Assembly: GCA_965216965.1 (NCBI GenBank)
Contig: CBDCGX010000021.1
Coordinates: 1-57,266 of the forward strand
Origin: CBDAKK01 sp965216965
Lineage (GTDB): Bacteria > Spirochaetota > Spirochaetia > WTKD01 > G963693115
Direction of reading: 5' to 3'
DNA length: 57,266 nucleotides
Positions 44,569 through 54,772 of the stretch are shown in pieces. The notes under the pieces were generated by a model that had not been told where the DNA came from, did no database searches, and was given only the letters and a program-made list of their open reading frames with translations. The translations under genes were made by a program, and so were the position numbers. The stretch's first letter is position 1; every line of letters begins with the position of its first letter.

Positions 44569-46142
44569 AAAGGGTTTTTTATAAATCCCATTGCTTCTTC
44601 AATATGAGCAACACATACAATTTCACTATCATATAAATCTGCAATAGTACGACCAACTTTATAGAGAGCTGCTCGCCCCCGCTCACTTATTCCACATCGT
44701 GCTATTTTTGTTATAAAAGAGTGTGCATCTCTTGAGACAATAAAATATTTTCCTATCTGAGAAGATTCAACTCGACTATTATGCGAAATATTTACACCCT
44801 TAAATCTATCTTTTTGTCTATGTAAAGCACAAATAATTTCTTGTTTTTTATTTGTAATATCCTTTATTCGCATATCTTCATCTTCCTCTTCCGAATCGCT
44901 AAAACCTCGATGAGATGTTTTAAACTTTATATCAATTCTATCCCAAAGTGCACCGCCAATTCTTTTCCAATATCTAAAAATATCTTGCTCACTACACATA
45001 CACAAAGACCCATTTATCCAAGGTATAGTTGAATATTCCTCGTTATTATTTGTATCCATTGCACCCAAATTTCCACAAGGACACAAATTACATGTAAGAA
45101 TAAGAAGAAAATCTGCAGGATATACTTGCTTGTTTTGTACGCGACTAATACATATTCTTTGTGTATCAAGCGGTTCTCTCAATGATTGTAACACCTTCAT
45201 CTTAAATTCTGGTGCTTCGTCTAAAATTAAAACTCCAAAATGTGCAAGTGAAACCTCGCCTATACTCTGTGTTCCAACACTCCCAACCATAGCTTCTACT
45301 GAAGCGGTGTGATGCGGTTTTCGTATAGGAGGAATTGTTATAAATGCTTTTTTATCACTTATAGAATTGCATTCTTCAGAAATAAAAGTATTACTGCGTG
45401 CATATAAAGAACTAAGTATAAGTGATTGATCATATCGCAATTTTGGTAAGAATGTTCCTATTCTAAAAGCAGCGGCAGTTTTACCAGTTCCCGGAGCTCC
45501 ATAAAGAGCTATATTATGCCTCCCTGTAGCAGAAATTTGCACTGCTCTTTTTAATCTATTACAATGAGACAACTCTGCAAGCGATATATCAGTAGAATTA
45601 AAAGGTGTTTTTTCACTATCAGATGATATTGATACCGAAATATCTTTCCATTCATATTTTAATTTCAAATCTTTTAGCCTATGTAATGGAAGCATTCTTC
45701 CCTTCTTAACTTGTGGTACATGTATGATGTTTTTGCTAGATAGAATATAGTGTGATATCTCATAATACATTGAATGCATTATTGCAGGCATAGCGTTGAG
45801 AACAGGGCGAATCACCCCATTTAATTGAAGCTCACCCAATGCCATTATAGGGACATCTACTAGTTCTATCTGTTTAGTAAATTGTAATATAGCAATTGCA
45901 ATAGGCAAATCAAGCCCTGCTCCAGTCTTTTTTATATCTGAAGGAGCTAAATTCACCACAACTTTCTTGTTTGGCCACACAAAACCACTATTTCGTATTG
46001 CTATCTTAACTCGCTCTCTTGACTCTCGCACTTCGCTTGCAGGAAGACCAACAATATCCCACGAAGGTATTGTTGTAGAAACATCTACTTCTATTGATAC
46101 AAGTACTTCACTTAATCCAGAACATGCATATCCATATATCAC
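44565..46142 (-). CDS. comM: YifB/ComM-family Mg-chelatase-like AAA+ ATPase
   Basis: ComM-type AAA+ proteins act as branch-migration helicases in natural transformation. The N-terminal Lon-like domain shows VDVSTTIPSWDIVGLPASEVRESRERV divided across residues 20-47, then NLAPSDIKKTGAGLDLPIA; Walker A GAPGTGKT is at 215-222 and the Walker B/zinc-type region shows LILDEAPEF and CNLCPCGNLG. The start is GTG at 46142; no ATG in frame lies upstream. 525 residues is normal. The helicase role is known from a few species only. Confidence 0.9.
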   Translation of the reverse strand: MIYGYACSGLSEVLVSIEVDVSTTIPSWDIVGLPASEVRESRERVKIAIRNSGFVWPNKKVVVNLAPSDIKKTGAGLDLPIAIAILQFTKQIELVDVPIMALGELQLNGVIRPVLNAMPAIMHSMYYEISHYILSSKNIIHVPQVKKGRMLPLHRLKDLKLKYEWKDISVSISSDSEKTPFNSTDISLAELSHCNRLKRAVQISATGRHNIALYGAPGTGKTAAAFRIGTFLPKLRYDQSLILSSLYARSNTFISEECNSISDKKAFITIPPIRKPHHTASVEAMVGSVGTQSIGEVSLAHFGVLILDEAPEFKMKVLQSLREPLDTQRICISRVQNKQVYPADFLLILTCNLCPCGNLGAMDTNNNEEYSTIPWINGSLCMCSEQDIFRYWKRIGGALWDRIDIKFKTSHRGFSDSEEEDEDMRIKDITNKKQEIICALHRQKDRFKGVNISHNSRVESSQIGKYFIVSRDAHSFITKIARCGISERGRAALYKVGRTIADLYDSEIVCVAHIEEAMGFIKNPF

Positions 46143-46291
46143 ATATATATATACTTATAAAATCACTATTTGATTGAAATTGTATACCTTCTATAATTAA
46201 AAATAAAAATATATTTTAATTAAATATCCCAACAAAACAACTTTTCCCTTGAATATTGACTTAAAACATGTTAATATTTATAGTATATAAA

Positions 46292-46337
46292 TACTAAAAA
46301 ATGAGACATAATACTAAATACCATGTCTCATTTAGTA
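46292..46337 (+). promoter_or_regulatory. Two mutually exclusive hairpins upstream of the small barrel gene
   Basis: AAATGAGACAT (46299-46309) pairs with ATGTCTCATTT (46323-46333). The segment TACTAAAT (46312-46319) can instead pair with ATTTAGTA (46330-46337). The two pairings share the right arm, so RNA could switch between them. A DNA-binding site for a dimeric protein is the simpler reading. About 60 bp separate it from the start at 46398. Confidence 0.5.
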
Positions 46338-46397
46338 CGATTAACATAGTTATATGACAATAATTGTATAATTATAAAAAATATTTAAGGAGTTCAT

Positions 46398-47141
46398 ATG
46401 AAAAAAATATTTTTTCTTTTTTTCTTTATAGGTATTTATACCTTTGCTTTTGCTCAAGATAAAGAAATATTCCCAACTATAAAAACAGATAAAATAGTTA
46501 AGAGCTTTACCATAGGATATGGACACATTATATGGTTTCAAAATTCCAAAACGGATATTAATGTCAATTCATCTCCTATTGAAGTAGATGGAGAAAATCA
46601 ATTTGATAATCTTATACTTGGGGTCAGGGCCCTTTATTCTTATGTAAATACTCCATTTGGCTTTTATATTACTACAAACTCATTTCTTGGATTTACAAGG
46701 GCTCACTATGCAGAAAAACTTACTAGTAAAAATTCTCAACAAGTGCTTAATTCAACATCAGGAAAATATTCTTTACCCCCCACATATTCTATACAATTTC
46801 CTAAACAGATACTTAAATCCATTATGCAAGATTTAGGTGTGGGATTTAATCTTAAATTAGAAGAGAAGTTAATGATTTTCAACCTTGGAATAGGAATGTC
46901 AATGAATTTTCTATTTACCGATTTTTATATTAATAAACCCCACTTTAGTGCCTCAATTGGATTTGGAATAGCAGGAAATATTGAATTAATATTTAAACTT
47001 AATAAACTCTTGGGGGTAACTTTAGGAGCTCAAGTGGGATATTATCCTCTAATAGTAGATAGCTACAATAAAAATATACAATATAAATCCTCCAAAATTT
47101 TTACATCAGCCATATCTACTGGAATCTCAGTACTCTATTAG
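46398..47141 (+). CDS. Small outer-membrane beta-barrel protein, function unknown
   Basis: A 247-residue exported protein with a clear signal peptide (residues 1-19, ending AFA-Q). The mature part alternates polar and hydrophobic residues in about eight strands, with glycine-rich strand starts (FTIGYGHIIWF, FNLGIGMSMNFLF, ASIGFGIAGN, VTLGAQVGYYPL) and an aromatic C-terminus (ISVLY), typical of an 8-stranded barrel. I do not recognise a named family. It has a strong AAGGAG ribosome binding site and a terminator, so it is a single-gene unit that is probably well expressed. Confidence 0.75.
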   Translation: MKKIFFLFFFIGIYTFAFAQDKEIFPTIKTDKIVKSFTIGYGHIIWFQNSKTDINVNSSPIEVDGENQFDNLILGVRALYSYVNTPFGFYITTNSFLGFTRAHYAEKLTSKNSQQVLNSTSGKYSLPPTYSIQFPKQILKSIMQDLGVGFNLKLEEKLMIFNLGIGMSMNFLFTDFYINKPHFSASIGFGIAGNIELIFKLNKLLGVTLGAQVGYYPLIVDSYNKNIQYKSSKIFTSAISTGISVLY

Positions 47142-47168
47142 TCATTTTGATAAGAATAAATGCTTATT

Positions 47169-47200
47169 AAAAGGGATGCAACATATATTGCATCCCTTTT
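47169..47200 (+). terminator. Rho-independent terminator after the small barrel gene
   Basis: A perfect 13-bp stem (47169-47181 with 47188-47200), AAAAGGGATGCAA arm, 6-nt loop, ending in TTTT and followed by AATTTAT. It lies 27 bp after the stop. Confidence 0.88.
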
Positions 47201-47233
47201 AATTTATACTAAAACATACATACAGTCACATTT

Positions 47234-47242
47234 TGCTACAAT
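47234..47242 (+). promoter_or_regulatory. Extended -10 promoter of nadE, leaderless arrangement
   Basis: TGC-TACAAT (hexamer 47237-47242) ends six bases before the nadE ATG, with no ribosome binding site in between. Confidence 0.5.
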
Positions 47243-47248
47243 AAATAC

Positions 47249-48934
47249 ATGAGAATAAGCATTTTTCAAACTAATCCAACAATTGGAGATATTAAAAAAA
47301 ATGCATGTGAAATATCACATATATTTTCATGCCATAAAAATAGCAATCTTTTGCTATTTCCAGAACTTTCTCTTTGTGGACATATTCCCTACGACTATCT
47401 AGAGTATGAAACCATTATAACAACACAAACAGAACAGCTTGCTTTCCTTTCTACACAACTAGATCATCATCAAACAGCCCTTGTAGGCGGGGTCTTTCGT
47501 AAAAATGATTCATTACAAAATGTCATCTATGCAATACAACACAATACTATACAAGTATATTCTAAACGCATTCTTGAAGAATGCGATATTTTCTTTGAAA
47601 AGAGATATTTTACCTCATCAAAAGAATCACATATTCTTAATATTAAAGGGATACAATTTGGTCTTTTCATCTGTTTTGATCTTTGGACGCAAAATAAATA
47701 CTCTCCTCTTTATTCTATAAAAGACAAACCTATTGATGCCCTTCTTTGGATTTCAGCATCACCATATACAAAAACAAAGCATCTCAACCGCCTTGCTCTT
47801 GCCAGATCTACTGTCAAAAAATGCAAAAAACCGCTCATAATGGTAAACCTTTATGGAGGTAATGATGAAATTGTTTTTGACGGAAAATCATTCATTATGG
47901 ATTCCACAGGCTCTTGCATTCACACTCTACAGCATTGTAAAAAAGACATGTGTACTCTGGAACTTACAAAATCACATATAAAAATAATACAGCCATCATA
48001 TACCTCAGAACAACATTCTACACATTCACTTACTCCCTCTCCTTGTAATATTACCAAAAACCATACACTATCTACTACAAAAGACATGCCATGTGAAGAG
48101 ATTCTCTCAGTTTTAAAACTAGGGCTATCTGATTATATTGCAAAAGCAAAAATACCCTCAAAAATCCATCTAGGACTTAGCGGTGGCATAGATTCTGCTC
48201 TAACAGCATATATAGCAACAGAAAGCATGGGGCCAGAGGCAATACATGGAGTACTACTGCCATCAAGACATACTCATCAAACAAGCATACAAGATGCTCT
48301 TGCACTCGCAAAAAACTTACATATTCAGACGAATACTATCTCCATTGAAGACGTTCATGGTATTACTGAGAAATCTCTTGCCCCCATATTATCTACAAAT
48401 GGAATAACAAACGAAAACATACAGGCCCGAATCCGGGGAATGATGCTTATGGCTTATTCTAATGCATATAATTCCATGTTGCTTACCACTGGGAATAAAT
48501 CCGAAATTGCCGTAGGATATTGCACTCTCTACGGCGATATGTGCGGTTCTATTAATCTTATAGGGGATCTTTACAAAACAGAAATATATACATTATGCAA
48601 ATATATAAACAAAAAACATGGGTATAATATTATCCCTCATTCTATTTTAACGAAAGAACCAACAGCAGAATTACGAGAAAATCAAAAAGATAGCGACAGT
48701 TTACCAGATTATCCTATCTTAGATGCAATACTTTATGAGTACATAGAAAACAAACACACTCCTTTTGAAATATCAAAAAACTCCCCTTACCCTTTTGATC
48801 TCCTTATGAAGATATGGAGACTGCTTTGTCAAGCAGAGTATAAACGCTACCAAGCAGCTCCTATTATAAAAATATCAGACAAATCATTTGGAAGAGGTAG
48901 AATTATGCCTATCGCAGCTCATCCATTACTATAA
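47249..48934 (+). CDS. nadE: Glutamine-dependent NAD+ synthetase
   Basis: Converts nicotinate adenine dinucleotide to NAD using ATP and glutamine. The N-terminal nitrilase-type glutaminase has its Glu39 (FPELSLCGHIPYDYL) and Cys142 (FICFDLW); the usual ICEDLW is ICFDLW here. The synthetase domain has the P-loop SGGIDS at 311-316 and TTGNKSEIAVGYCTLYGDM. 561 residues is complete. The final residues QAAPIIKISDKSFGRGRIMPI are typical of the family (quoted in part: SDKSFGRGRIMPI). Confidence 0.94.
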   Translation: MRISIFQTNPTIGDIKKNACEISHIFSCHKNSNLLLFPELSLCGHIPYDYLEYETIITTQTEQLAFLSTQLDHHQTALVGGVFRKNDSLQNVIYAIQHNTIQVYSKRILEECDIFFEKRYFTSSKESHILNIKGIQFGLFICFDLWTQNKYSPLYSIKDKPIDALLWISASPYTKTKHLNRLALARSTVKKCKKPLIMVNLYGGNDEIVFDGKSFIMDSTGSCIHTLQHCKKDMCTLELTKSHIKIIQPSYTSEQHSTHSLTPSPCNITKNHTLSTTKDMPCEEILSVLKLGLSDYIAKAKIPSKIHLGLSGGIDSALTAYIATESMGPEAIHGVLLPSRHTHQTSIQDALALAKNLHIQTNTISIEDVHGITEKSLAPILSTNGITNENIQARIRGMMLMAYSNAYNSMLLTTGNKSEIAVGYCTLYGDMCGSINLIGDLYKTEIYTLCKYINKKHGYNIIPHSILTKEPTAELRENQKDSDSLPDYPILDAILYEYIENKHTPFEISKNSPYPFDLLMKIWRLLCQAEYKRYQAAPIIKISDKSFGRGRIMPIAAHPLL

Positions 48935-49011
48935 ACGTATCTTAGCATTGATTATATTGATATAATCGCATCAAAAAAATAAACATCTTACCCGCATTAT
49001 TATATTTTTAA

Positions 49012-49017
49012 TATAAT
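49012..49017 (+). promoter_or_regulatory. -10 element of pyk, leaderless arrangement
   Basis: TATAAT lies six bases before the pyk ATG, with no ribosome binding site. A second TATAAT, at 48961-48966 inside the short inverted repeat GATTATA-TTGA-TATAATC (48950-48967), could give a longer leader. Confidence 0.4.
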
Positions 49018-49023
49018 AAGCAT

Positions 49024-50808
49024 ATGATAAAACATAAAAAAACAAAAATAATAGCTACACTTGGTCCTGCATGCCATGATGTAGAAATATTAAAGAAAAT
49101 GTTACTAGCCGGGATGAATTGTGCTCGGTTTAATTTTAGTCACGGGGATCATCAAGAACACCTTGAGCGACTTCAACTTCTCAGAAAAGCGGAGGCAAAA
49201 ACAGGCATCCCCTGTGCCCATCTGCTTGATACAAAAGGTCCAGAAATTCGTACTGGCAATCTTATACATGGATTAAAAGAACTTATTCTCAAAGATGGTA
49301 ATCAAATAAGGCTTTCTGGTAGCATACAAGAAACAACAAAAGATATAATAGCAATTTCTCATTCTAAAATACACAAAGAAATTAACATTGGAAGTAACTT
49401 TAAAATTGCAGATGGTTCCATCATCATTGAAACCGTAGATATACAAAATGACATTATTATAGGAAAGATTATTAAAGGGGGTGCTTTAGAAAGCAAAAAG
49501 AATATAAACGTCTCCGATGCAACAATAAATCTCCCCAACCTCATGCAAAAAGACATTGAAGATATTCATTTTGCTATAGAACACGATTATGATTTTATTG
49601 CAGCATCATTTATAAGAACTGCAGAGGACATATTAAAAATCCAAGACATATTAAAAGAAAAAAATAGCAATATACAAATTATTGCAAAAATAGAAAATCA
49701 AGAAGGGCTTGATAACCTTGATAATATCATACAGATTACAGATGGCATTATGATAGCTCGCGGTGATCTTGCAGAACAAATACCAGCAGAGCAAGTTCCT
49801 TTAAGACAAAAAAGCATCATAGATATTTGCAATTATTATCACAAAATATCAATTACCGCAACACAAATGTTACAATCCATGGAAACCTCAATGACCCCTA
49901 CACGTGCCGAGCTCACAGATATAGCGAATGCTATTTTTGATGGGACCGATGCTCTTATGCTTTCTGGAGAATCTGCAAAAGGAAAGTTTCCTGTGGAGTC
50001 CATAGAAACAATGACTCGTGTTTCTATTGCAGTAGAAGAATCAGAACAATTTCAAGAGCATGCTCGCACACGTTTCTTTTCAAACAGAAAAGGATTGTTT
50101 GGAGAAAGTTCTTCATCAGAATCTATTATTGCCGCTGCTCAAATTGCAGCGGAAAAATCAAATGCAAGTGCTTTCATATGCCCCTCTCTCTCAGGACACA
50201 GTCCAAAGTATATCTCTGTCCTTAAGCCCAACCAACATATTGTTGTCACTACACATTTTCCTCATATAGTAAGAAGACTTCTTCTTCTTTGGGGAGTAGC
50301 TCCCGTACTCACAAAAGAATGCACATCTGATGCTGAGCTTATAGAAACAGGGATTAACGCTGCCCGCAAGCTAGGTTTTCTTAAAAAGAATGGGAAGGTT
50401 GTTATTATAGGAGGATTTCCTATAAACAAACCGCTTATGCTCAATACAGTACAGGTATATTTTGATGGAAAAGTAATTATGAGAGGAAGACAAGGATGCG
50501 GTCCTGCTATAAAAGGTGAAATCTTTCATGTAAGCTCTCCATCACAAATATTAAAGCATGCTCAAAAAAACATGAATAAATCAATTATTTATGTATCTCA
50601 ACAACTCACATATGATATGCTCCCAATATTATCTGAAATAAAAGCTCTTATAGTAAAGCAAAAAACATCAATTCCAATGCTCACTCTACAAAAACAGTTT
50701 TCTCACCTCACATGTATTGCTGGGGTAGAAGCACTTACGTTTGGAGATATAAAAGATGGCAAAGAAATTGTCCTCTCGGGGAATGAACAACTTATATATG
50801 AACCATAA
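49024..50808 (+). CDS. pyk: Pyruvate kinase
   Basis: Makes pyruvate and ATP from PEP and ADP. Motifs: IIATLGPA at the N-terminus, GMNCARFNFSHG, LLDTKGPEIRTG, AKIENQEGLDNLD, IMIARGDLAEQIP and ATQMLQSME with the activating lysine region. After the normal ~475-residue core an extra ~105 residues form a C-terminal PEP-utiliser-like domain, as in Bacillus-type pyruvate kinases, but without a phosphohistidine TSH motif. The end overlaps the start of the following regulator gene by 53 bp. Confidence 0.94.
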   Translation: MIKHKKTKIIATLGPACHDVEILKKMLLAGMNCARFNFSHGDHQEHLERLQLLRKAEAKTGIPCAHLLDTKGPEIRTGNLIHGLKELILKDGNQIRLSGSIQETTKDIIAISHSKIHKEINIGSNFKIADGSIIIETVDIQNDIIIGKIIKGGALESKKNINVSDATINLPNLMQKDIEDIHFAIEHDYDFIAASFIRTAEDILKIQDILKEKNSNIQIIAKIENQEGLDNLDNIIQITDGIMIARGDLAEQIPAEQVPLRQKSIIDICNYYHKISITATQMLQSMETSMTPTRAELTDIANAIFDGTDALMLSGESAKGKFPVESIETMTRVSIAVEESEQFQEHARTRFFSNRKGLFGESSSSESIIAAAQIAAEKSNASAFICPSLSGHSPKYISVLKPNQHIVVTTHFPHIVRRLLLLWGVAPVLTKECTSDAELIETGINAARKLGFLKKNGKVVIIGGFPINKPLMLNTVQVYFDGKVIMRGRQGCGPAIKGEIFHVSSPSQILKHAQKNMNKSIIYVSQQLTYDMLPILSEIKALIVKQKTSIPMLTLQKQFSHLTCIAGVEALTFGDIKDGKEIVLSGNEQLIYEP

Positions 50809-52322
50809 TGCAACTCATATACTTTCCAAGAGCAGTATAGATATTATTCTTGAAATTTGCAAGCTTGTAGAGTCTGTAGACTACTTAGAAGATAGTCTCA
50901 GTCCCGCCCTTATGATTCTTGCAGATAGCTTTAGGTTAGAAGAATGTGCCCTTACCCTCTTTGAACAAGAAAGTAACGAGATATATATAGACTTATCATA
51001 TGGGCTTTCTGGGAAACAACACTCCCGAGGAAGATATAAACCTGGGGAAGGCATCACAGGAGAAGTTTTTCTCACAGGGAAATCAAAAATTGTACCTAAG
51101 ATAACTCTTGAACCAAAATTCCTTAACAAAGCTAAATCTCGAACAAATGAATACTCCTTTATCTGTGTCCCTATAAATTATGAAAAAAAAACACATGGAA
51201 CACTAAGCATTACAATGCTACATAATACAGTTTATAACCTAGAAGAAATTGTAAAATTATTAAAAATAATAACAATTATTATTGCCCGCCCACTCATCTT
51301 CCGAAAACAGATGATTGCAACTATCAAACAAAGATCTCATTCCGTTGCACAAAATACTAATAACAAAAGCTTTGAAACAATTATAGGTAATTCTAAAGAA
51401 ATGAGAGCACTAAAGGACCACCTTTACCCATATATAAAAAATGATACCCCTATCTTATTTACAGGCGAAAATGGAACAGGAAAAACATTTTTAGCTAGCA
51501 TGCTTCATCATAATAGTATTAGAAAAAATGCCCCTCTTCTATACTGTAGTTGTGCATCTATGAGGGAAAAAGATTTATATGCTTTTTTATTCGGAACACA
51601 ACATGCAAATACAATGCGAAAGACAATTAACATAACCTATACATCTCCCCTGCTCCCCAAAGGAGATCAAACAAGTATTCTCATAGAAGAAATAACTCTA
51701 ATGCCATTAAACATACAAGAGATTATTGTAGACATTCTAGAAGGTAATGATTATCAAATTGATGGTATTTTTAAAAAATGCTCTGCCCGTTTCATCTTTA
51801 CAGCTTCTACAAACATAAAAGATCTTATGGAAAAAGGAAAATTTAACAAAAAATTCTACGAAATACTCGCTCAACACACCCTTCCTATTCCATCTCTAAG
51901 AAATAGAAAAGATGACATTATGCTTTTTGTAGATCATTTTTTAAAAGAATCAACTATAAAACAAAATAAGAATATTAAACGACTTTCCACGCCTGCTATA
52001 ACCCTGCTATCTACATACCATTGGCCAGGCAATCTCAATGAGATGCAAAAAATCATTGAAGACTCTGTTCGTTTTTGTGAAAATAGCGTCATATACGCAT
52101 ATATGCTTCCTCCAAAGCTTACAAAGTGCAGAGAGCTCTAACACTCCTGTTCAACAAGGTCTCAATGAAGCTATTTCTCGCGTTGAAATTGATCTTATAA
52201 TAGATGCTCTTAAAATAGCACACGGGAATGTATCATATGCGGCAACAATACTTAAAACATCTAATAGAATACTTGGACTAAGAATGAAAAAACATGGTAT
52301 TGTATATTCACAGTATCGCTAA
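50756..52322 (+). pseudogene. NtrC/NifA-type regulator, degenerate and frameshifted before the HTH domain
   Basis: The gene encodes GAF (about residues 20-190), AAA+ (about 200-440) and Fis-type HTH domains. Walker A GENGTGKT is intact, but the GAFTGA loop after LFG is missing, Walker B reads ILIEEI instead of LFLDEI, and the arginine-finger positions of FREDLYYRL read FNKKFYEIL. Sigma-54 contact and ATP hydrolysis are therefore doubtful. The frame ends at 52141; deleting one A near 52121 joins LPPKL to QSAESSNT and the HTH segment (IIDALKIAHGNVSYAA, to 52322), as in NifA-like proteins. The start at 50756 inside pyk is supported by GGAG nine bases upstream; ATGs at 50783 and 50798 are alternatives. 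Confidence 0.75.
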
Positions 52323-52412
52323 AAATATATACGGTTTACATATTTACTGTAAAAAATACATATCCCTCTAGCAAACCAAAATTAGTTGTTGCTTGTCTAT
52401 AAAAAACAATTC

Positions 52413-52991
52413 TTATGAACTTATCATATCCAATAAAGCCATATCACCCAATATGCTAAACTCATCGATTAAACGTAAAAACACACTCCGACAAGTAAGT
52501 GCATCATCCAATGCCCTATGAGAATTCTTTGTATCTATCCCATAATACTCTGCTATACTTGATAGTTTATAATGGGAAAACGCTTCTTTAGATTTTCTAG
52601 CACACTGTAAAGTATCTATAAATACAATATCTAACAGCTGATCTTCTCCACTTTTCTGCAAAGCGTTATTAAGAAATCTAATATCAAAAACAATATTATG
52701 TGCTATAAGCACGGAACCTCTTATAACATTCATAAAATGAGGTAAAATTTCTTCGATAGAAAATGCATTTGCCACATCTTCGTTTGTTATTCCATGTACA
52801 TTAATAGCTTCTTGAGGAATAGCAATGGTAGGCTTAATAAGAGAAGAGAATTCTTCAATAATTTTATTAGTATTAAATTTGACTGCTCCAATCTCAACAA
52901 TTTCATCATCATCTCCAATTCCTGTAGTTTCAAAGTCGAAAGAAACAAAAGAAGTATCATGGATAGATGTGTTTACATCTATTGCACCCAC
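52413..52991 (-). CDS. DnaQ-like 3'-5' exonuclease
   Basis: A single-domain DEDDh exonuclease of 192 residues, related to the epsilon proofreading subunit and to the PolC exonuclease domain. Catalytic residues: Asp19 and Glu21 (SFDFETTG), Asp103 (AHNIVFDIRFL), His158 and Asp163 (HRALDDA). It could be the separate epsilon subunit of Pol III or an RNase T/ExoX-like enzyme; the sequence alone does not decide, so no symbol is given. Its start overlaps the end of the phosphoglucomutase gene by 13 bp, so they are co-transcribed. Confidence 0.9.
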   Translation of the reverse strand: MGAIDVNTSIHDTSFVSFDFETTGIGDDDEIVEIGAVKFNTNKIIEEFSSLIKPTIAIPQEAINVHGITNEDVANAFSIEEILPHFMNVIRGSVLIAHNIVFDIRFLNNALQKSGEDQLLDIVFIDTLQCARKSKEAFSHYKLSSIAEYYGIDTKNSHRALDDALTCRSVFLRLIDEFSILGDMALLDMISS

Positions 52992-54754
52992 TGATTAACC
53001 TCTTCTTCTGCCTTATTCATAAGTGGAATAATTTCTTCTTTCGCTTCATCTACCTGTTTCCCTTCTTTTACCCTGTAAAGGAGATAAAATTTAATTTTAG
53101 GTTCAGTACCCGATGGGCGTACACATAGTTTATTACCACCACTCATATGAAAAATGAGTACATTTGAAGGTTCCAATTCAAGTTTAGAAGTAGAACCATC
53201 TTTACAATTCTTACTCTCCGAACGGAGATAATCATCTACACGTACTACTTCTTCGCTCCCTATTACAGTGGGAGAAGTGTTTCTAAGCATATGCATTATG
53301 CTTTCTATTTTATCCTTTCCCTCTTTCCCTGTAAATACTTTATTAATGGTACGTTCTTCATGATATCCAAACTCTGCATAGATATCATTTAAACGACTAG
53401 CAAGTGACCACCCCTTTTCTTTATACTCAAGTGCCATTTGCATACATAATAGTGCTATAGATATTCCATCTTTATCGCGTACTTCCATACTTGCCATATA
53501 ACCATAGCTTTCCTCACAAGCAAAAAGACACTGTTTGTGCTTTGTCTCAAACTTTGCAATACCCATAGCTATGTTTTTAAATCCTGTGTACACTTTATAT
53601 ACCTCAATTCCATGATGGCACGCAATTTTTTCGTGAAGATCAGTGGTAACAATGGTATTTATAAATACCGCATTCTTTTTGCTTTTTTTGGTATATGAAA
53701 GCACATAATCTAAAAGAAGTGCTCCTATTTGGTTTCCCGTAAAACACCTAAATTTTCCCTTAGCGTTCTTTTCTGCAAGACCTACTCTATCTGCATCGGG
53801 ATCATTTGCAATAACCAAAAAAGCTCCCTTTTGCTTTGCTGTTGCAATTGCATTTACTAATGCTTTAGGGTCTTCGGGATTAGGAAACTTCACCGTAGGA
53901 AAATCCCCATCTGGTTTTGCTTGTGAAGGCTCTATAAGGCAACGAATATTATGTCTCTGCGTTAAAACTTCTATGTGAAGAGCTCCTGTTCCATGAAGCG
54001 GAGTATAGACAATGTCTACTGCGTCTCTGTCTTTTGTAGAAGTATCGACATTACCTCCCATTTCGTTATCTTTAAGAACATCATCTACATATTTCCAAAA
54101 CATTTCGTCATAGGAACTGTCAAGAGGAATATACAACCCGTTTTCCATCGCAGAATCTAGCGTTTCTTTATCAAAAGGGAAATCATACGGAGGCTGGGCA
54201 TGAGTTATGGCATTCATAACTTTTTTATCATGAGGAAATACAAGTTGTGCCCCATCATCACCGTAGACCTTAAGTCCATTATACTGCGGAGGATTGTGAC
54301 TCGCTGTAATTACCATGCCCGACTGTGCCTTACGTTTCCGTATTATAAAAGAAAGCTGAGGAGTTGGTCGAATATCTTTAAACACATACACTCGTATCCC
54401 CTTTGCTATTAAAACACCTGTCACAATTTTCGAAAAAAGATTAGAGAAATTACGAGAATCAAATGCAATAACAACAGATTTTTCTTTTTCTGGATATTGT
54501 TCGCATAAATAGGTTGCCCACCCTAGTGCTACCTTCTGAACTACCATAGTATTAAGTCTATTAATACCAGCACCAACGATACCTCGTATGCCACCCGTTC
54601 CAAATTCAAGCTCAGTATAAAATCTATCAAAGATGTCTTCTGAATTAGCTTTCTGTAAAGCAGCTTCTAACTCTTTAAGAAAATAAGTATCCTTCTCGTT
54701 TTTCTGATAATCTTCTATTCTTCTTTGAATATCTGCATTTATAATATTTGACAT
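52979..54754 (-). CDS. Phosphoglucomutase/phosphomannomutase
   Basis: An alpha-D-phosphohexomutase interconverting hexose 1- and 6-phosphates. Catalytic Ser152 is in TASHNPPQYNG, the metal loop is DPDADRVG, the sugar loop is CEESYGYM, and the phosphate loop near the C-terminus is RPSGTEPKIKFY. The N-terminal ELEFGTGGIRG is typical of the PGM2/PMM group of about 580-600 residues (591 here). Glucose is the more likely substrate in this group. A GAGGT ribosome binding site precedes the ATG. Confidence 0.93.
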   Translation of the reverse strand: MSNIINADIQRRIEDYQKNEKDTYFLKELEAALQKANSEDIFDRFYTELEFGTGGIRGIVGAGINRLNTMVVQKVALGWATYLCEQYPEKEKSVVIAFDSRNFSNLFSKIVTGVLIAKGIRVYVFKDIRPTPQLSFIIRKRKAQSGMVITASHNPPQYNGLKVYGDDGAQLVFPHDKKVMNAITHAQPPYDFPFDKETLDSAMENGLYIPLDSSYDEMFWKYVDDVLKDNEMGGNVDTSTKDRDAVDIVYTPLHGTGALHIEVLTQRHNIRCLIEPSQAKPDGDFPTVKFPNPEDPKALVNAIATAKQKGAFLVIANDPDADRVGLAEKNAKGKFRCFTGNQIGALLLDYVLSYTKKSKKNAVFINTIVTTDLHEKIACHHGIEVYKVYTGFKNIAMGIAKFETKHKQCLFACEESYGYMASMEVRDKDGISIALLCMQMALEYKEKGWSLASRLNDIYAEFGYHEERTINKVFTGKEGKDKIESIMHMLRNTSPTVIGSEEVVRVDDYLRSESKNCKDGSTSKLELEPSNVLIFHMSGGNKLCVRPSGTEPKIKFYLLYRVKEGKQVDEAKEEIIPLMNKAEEEVNQWVQ

Positions 54755-54772
54755 TTATATACCTCTAAAATA

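Noticed and set aside
48950..48967. Short inverted repeat GATTATA-TTGA-TATAATC between nadE and pyk as a terminator
   Set aside because: Stem is only 7 A/T-rich pairs and no T-tract follows; better read as a promoter-region repeat.
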